From Gammaproteobacteria bacterium (GTDB lineage Bacteria; Pseudomonadota; Gammaproteobacteria; DSM-16500): DNA of 33,357 bases. Positions within the stretch are counted from its first letter, which is position 1; each line of letters begins with the position of its first letter. Location: the NCBI GenBank assembly GCA_027459575.1, contig DAIDIB010000010.1:1-33357 (forward strand), in the 5' to 3' direction. The notes beneath the pieces are model-generated. The model saw only the letters and a program-made list of their open reading frames with translations. It searched no databases and was not told the origin of the DNA. The position numbers and the translations under genes are program-made. Below are positions 30,832-33,357 of this stretch, piece by piece.

Positions 30832-31789
30832 AAAAGCTGAGTTACATAATCCTGATAATCAGCTATTACTTTTCGCCAAAATAAATCCAGGCATAACAAT
30901 CTGGCAGGCGCCATTGGTTCCAAAATTTGTGGAAGATACGATTGATATCGGATTGATCGATTGCCCTAAAGAGCTGCAACAAAAGTTTGATGAACTAACT
31001 GAAAAACCATCAGTAACTACACCAAAAAATGATGGTGTTGAACATGTAATTAGAACTGCTAAATTAGATGTAAAGACAGTTGGTATTGATAGCGAAGAAC
31101 ATTGTTACTTTTATTTTTATGCGGTTGATTGCACAGATTCACGTGCCCTTGATAAAATTGAAAAATTCTGTAATAGCCATTTACTCAATGTGCAAAGGCA
31201 ACAAGTCTTTTTGTTCCCTATTAATCATGACAAAGAATTTACTTTAAAACGTGTCATTAGTAAAAAACAAATAGAAGATTTTGCCGATAAACATAATAAT
31301 GTTTGCTCTTATCAACCTATAATTATGGAAATGAATTGGGACGAAATTTTCGCTGTATTGACTGACCCTAAAAAGCAAGCTCCTCAAAAAGAAGCGGCTG
31401 CAACAGAAACAAACCTTCGCTCTGTAGTAGAAAAAACTGATGGCAAAGATGAAAAGGTTGTTGTTGCAAGAGACCGAATCAAAAGCTTAATTGATGAATT
31501 AGAGAAAGAAGTGACTCGTTGCGCTTTTATTCGCTTCTTTACCGATTTTAATAACACCAAGATCGTCAAGTTGAGTGCGCTAAAATATCTTTATGAATCG
31601 ACAGCTGACATTAATGATTTTGACACTTTTAGTGAAACGGTAAGCAATTATGTCAATAGTCACGCTCAAAAGGATCTGATTCTTTTCACAACTCGACCTT
31701 TGACATCTCTTACCGCAACATTAATCAGCGATCTTACTAAAGATAATGGCAAAGAATTGTTAAAAGATAAACCTGCTCTACAAATATAA
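30809..31789 (+). CDS. Unrecognised 326-aa protein, second gene of the overlapping pair
   Basis: 326 aa from ATG 30809. The frame is open farther upstream, but that part overlaps the small gene and reads poorly as protein. No family was recognised. N-terminal half: LLLFAKINPGITIWQAPLVPKFVEDTIDIGLIDCP, then YFYFYAVDCTD and VQRQQVFLFPINHDKEF, beta-rich. A charged Ala/Glu/Lys linker lies near residues 195-225, then an alpha-helical C-terminal part (DRIKSLIDELEKEVTRCAFIRFFTDF, then TFSETVSNYVNSHAQKDLILFTTRPLT). No signal peptide or membrane helix. Base composition is A/T-rich relative to the housekeeping genes, consistent with acquired DNA. It could be a toxin or effector, but that is speculation. 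Confidence 0.7.
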   Translation: MKNGLKFEKAELHNPDNQLLLFAKINPGITIWQAPLVPKFVEDTIDIGLIDCPKELQQKFDELTEKPSVTTPKNDGVEHVIRTAKLDVKTVGIDSEEHCYFYFYAVDCTDSRALDKIEKFCNSHLLNVQRQQVFLFPINHDKEFTLKRVISKKQIEDFADKHNNVCSYQPIIMEMNWDEIFAVLTDPKKQAPQKEAAATETNLRSVVEKTDGKDEKVVVARDRIKSLIDELEKEVTRCAFIRFFTDFNNTKIVKLSALKYLYESTADINDFDTFSETVSNYVNSHAQKDLILFTTRPLTSLTATLISDLTKDNGKELLKDKPALQI

Positions 31790-31807
31790 ACTATTGACAT
31801 TGCATGT

Positions 31808-31842
31808 GTAGCCCCGGATGAAACGCTTTTTGTTTCATCCGG
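31808..31842. repeat. AGCCCCGGATGAAAC hairpin
   Basis: CCGGATGAAAC and GTTTCATCCGG around a T-rich loop, the same element as 17,681-17,715 with one extra C. It sits 18 nt after the stop of the unknown gene and may end its transcript. The rest of the gap (31,843-31,914) carries a TAGGCGAGACTTGACC core and a GACCTC/GAGGTC palindrome. Confidence 0.7.
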
Positions 31843-31883
31843 TAACATAAGTAAACAAATCATCGATCTCTGGATGAGGCAAT

Positions 31884-31913
31884 GGGAATAGGCGAGACTT
31901 GACCTCAGAGGTC
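31884..31913. repeat. TAGGCGAGACTTGACC core with GACCTC palindrome
   Basis: The core closely matches the internal copy at 1,240-1,255, more than 30 kb away. GACCTCAGAGGTC at its right end is a short perfect palindrome. It directly precedes the ATPase stop codon (minus-strand gene ending at 31,915). Confidence 0.5.
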
Positions 31914-31914
31914 A

Positions 31915-33057
31915 TTAAAACAAATCCCCGTAATACAGTCGTAATGCTGTTGCTACTAGTGGATCAATAATGTGATAGGTGTCATTTTCCAGCTTTTCAA
32001 TATAATCCCGTTTTTCAAGCACGCTTACTGCTTCAACCACGGAAGAACTCGTCATATTTACTTGCTTCAAAAAGGCTTTTCCAGTTAATTCCCTAATATG
32101 CCCCTCTGAAATGGCGATAAGTATTTTTCTTTGCCCCATACTCAAGGCAGATAATTCTCTCATGATTTCTTGTCGTTCTTCTTTGACCATTTGCGTCCAG
32201 TACATATGAATATCTTTTATTGTTGGAGGACGTTCATAATTAGCATCCCAAAGATGGAGACATAGTCCGTTAATATAAAAAGGATGTCGCTCAGTGAGCG
32301 AAAATATTGTTTCCAAAGCATCGTTATCAATATCACAACCCCACCTTTTTCTTGCAAGTTTATTCATATGCTTTATGTATGCTGATTCATGTATTCTTTC
32401 TAGAATAATTCGGTCACACAATTTATACAATGGTCTAGCTTTGTCAAAAAACATGTTTGCCAATAATCGTCTGTTGCTACCTGAAAAAATAAAAGAAAGA
32501 AACCGCGTTTGCTGCGCGACATGTCTCAATGCGCCTTCAATTCCTTTGCCCTCAGCAATTTCACCTATTTCCTGAACTTCATCAATAAAAAACACAGCTT
32601 GCATATTCTTCTTGCTTAGCAAGTCTTCCAAAGCATTTAGTGCTTCCATAATAGTGATGGCTGGATCCTGGTTGTTTTCAGGAATTAAGGCGATGTTGAT
32701 GCCTTGTGTTCCCACTGTCCATCTTGTACTTGTTTTTTTAAAATATTGCCGAATAGTTTCCAGTACTTGTTCGACAGAGGTGCTAACTTCGCTAATAATT
32801 TTTTTAACAGCTGTTAATATTTGCTGCTCAATTCTCTCCGCGTCTACTGCAATAAACAGATCAGCCTCACCATATAAAATTCCCATTTCTTTAACCGCAT
32901 ATTTTACCAAGCTTGTTTTTCCGTATCGTCTTGGAGACATAATTAAGGTATGTTGACGAGACCTAATATTTGATATCAGTCTTTTTCTCTCATTCTCTCT
33001 ATTACAAAAAGCGCTACCTTTTGCCACTCCGCGCGGAAAATAGATTTCATAGTTCAT
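31915..33057 (-). CDS. AAA/STAND-type ATPase with C-terminal winged helix (archaeal-ATPase-like)
   Basis: 380 aa. N-terminal FCNRENERKRL (the 'F-x-x-R-x-x-E' motif of this family), Walker A SPRRYGKTS (41-49), Walker B AVFFIDEVQEI, and a sensor region FSGSNRRLLANMF. The helical part includes HPFYINGLCLHLW. The C-terminal 80 residues (SMGQRKILIAISEGHIRELTGKAFLKQVNMTSSSVVEAVSVLEKRDYIEKL) read as a winged helix-turn-helix. Such orphan ATPases are common on mobile and defence-rich segments, but their function is largely unknown. Its upstream region holds tandem 15-nt repeats that fit an autoregulatory binding site. Confidence 0.87.
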   Translation of the reverse strand: MNYEIYFPRGVAKGSAFCNRENERKRLISNIRSRQHTLIMSPRRYGKTSLVKYAVKEMGILYGEADLFIAVDAERIEQQILTAVKKIISEVSTSVEQVLETIRQYFKKTSTRWTVGTQGINIALIPENNQDPAITIMEALNALEDLLSKKNMQAVFFIDEVQEIGEIAEGKGIEGALRHVAQQTRFLSFIFSGSNRRLLANMFFDKARPLYKLCDRIILERIHESAYIKHMNKLARKRWGCDIDNDALETIFSLTERHPFYINGLCLHLWDANYERPPTIKDIHMYWTQMVKEERQEIMRELSALSMGQRKILIAISEGHIRELTGKAFLKQVNMTSSSVVEAVSVLEKRDYIEKLENDTYHIIDPLVATALRLYYGDLF

Positions 33058-33094
33058 GGCGAGATCCCTTTGAAATTGTAAGTATTATTCTACT

Positions 33095-33198
33095 CGGCAT
33101 TTACCGACTCGGCAAGTACCGAGTCGGCAAGTACCGAGTTAAAGAATAATTGCAAGTTAACTCGTAATTTTACGTGTCGCAAGTTTACGTGTCGGCTG
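33095..33198. promoter_or_regulatory. 15-nt tandem repeats upstream of the ATPase gene
   Basis: Three tandem 15-nt units CGGCAAGTACCGAGT at 33095-33109 (three mismatches), 33110-33124 and 33125-33139. Overlapping ACTCGG...CCGAGT inverted repeats occur inside the array. A second set at the same period, TTTACGTGTCG at 33169 and 33184, lies farther out, enclosed by AACTCG (33159-33164) and CGAGTT (33203-33208). The region 33058-33254 holds no gene and is the promoter side of the ATPase gene. An operator for the ATPase's own winged helix is the simplest reading. Confidence 0.6.
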
Positions 33199-33255
33199 AA
33201 AGCGAGTTATATTTGTGGCGGCATAAGGAATTGATTATATTTGCATATTTGTGGT

Positions 33256-33357
33256 GCATCTCGCCTAACTCGTAGCCCGGATGAGTGCTTTTCTCATCCG
33301 GGCAGCGATCCTTCGTTAAACACTGCTCCCCGAATGAGAAAAGCACTCATCCGGGCT
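33256..33357. repeat. Right boundary palindromic element (cut by window end)
   Basis: GCATCTCGCCTA (33256-33267), then from 33274 the AGCCCGGATGAGTGC hairpin. The sequence from 33274 and its reverse complement ending at 33357 form a large inverted repeat: at least 24 perfect outer base pairs, then mismatches, around an AGCGATCCTTCGTTAAACACTGC centre. The left part is a direct copy of 29,674 onward. The right part may continue beyond the window. Confidence 0.75.

Noticed and set aside
33095-33139. Iteron-type replication origin
   Set aside because: There is no replication initiator gene and no AT-rich unwinding region with DnaA boxes that I could recognise. An operator for the adjacent winged-helix ATPase is simpler.
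33095-33198. Short tandem repeats as a CRISPR array
   Set aside because: Units are 15 nt and directly adjacent, with no 30-40 nt unique spacers and no cas genes.

Overview
The window looks like the chromosome of a gammaproteobacterium. Legionellales/Coxiellaceae-like is my inference, not something I could test. The basis is a complete-looking MSHA-type pilus cluster, a small Fis, QueC, a ProQ/FinO-domain protein, a CADD-type p-aminobenzoate synthase (best known from chlamydiae and nitrosomonads) and an HPF–cold-shock fusion, all interspersed with many short palindromic repeats. There are no rRNA or tRNA genes, no CRISPR array and no transposase gene.

Region 1 (1-1.3 kb): a secreted class C beta-lactamase-like protein on the minus strand that has lost its catalytic residues, followed by a 106-bp palindromic element that ends just before the pilus operon.

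Region 2 (1.3-14.5 kb): a continuous plus-strand MSHA pilus operon. The order is mshC-, mshD- and mshO-like minor pilins; a PilX/MshP-like minor pilin fused to a predicted seven-bladed beta-propeller; mshI, a pilN-like gene, mshJ, mshK, mshL (secretin), mshM, mshN, mshE (ATPase), mshG (inner-membrane platform); and two tandem mshA-like major pilins. Most genes overlap or nearly touch. Compared with the Vibrio arrangement the minor-pilin block has moved to the front, and mshF, mshB and mshQ are not seen. The products should form a type IV pilus whose tip may carry the propeller protein.

Region 3 (14.5-24.4 kb): mostly housekeeping and metabolic genes on the minus strand. They are a CADD-like pABA synthase, an HPF-CSD ribosome hibernation factor, 3-hydroxyisobutyryl-CoA hydrolase, enoyl-CoA hydratase, an APC-family permease and a ProQ/FinO protein. 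Then come a lysine-rich coiled-coil protein and Fis on the plus strand, QueC on the minus strand, and an acyl-CoA synthetase on the plus strand. A candidate structured RNA lies between the CADD and HPF genes.

Region 4 (24.4-29.5 kb): a PAS-GGDEF-EAL cyclic-di-GMP enzyme diverging from an SH3-like exported protein, a polysaccharide deacetylase, a PAS-LuxR regulator, and the C-terminal half of an MFS exporter (a broken gene).

Region 5 (29.6-33.36 kb): an accessory segment bracketed by direct copies of a 54-bp palindromic element. It holds a VapBC-like toxin-antitoxin pair with a clear operator, an unrecognised overlapping two-gene pair, and an ATPase with a C-terminal winged helix whose upstream region carries 15-nt tandem repeats that look like an autoregulatory operator.

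At least three families of short hairpin repeats recur through the window and mark most of the gene-module boundaries. They are REP-like GTCGTCCCGG/CCGGGATCC units, AGCCCGGATGA hairpins, and an 80-bp palindromic element present in two near-identical copies.
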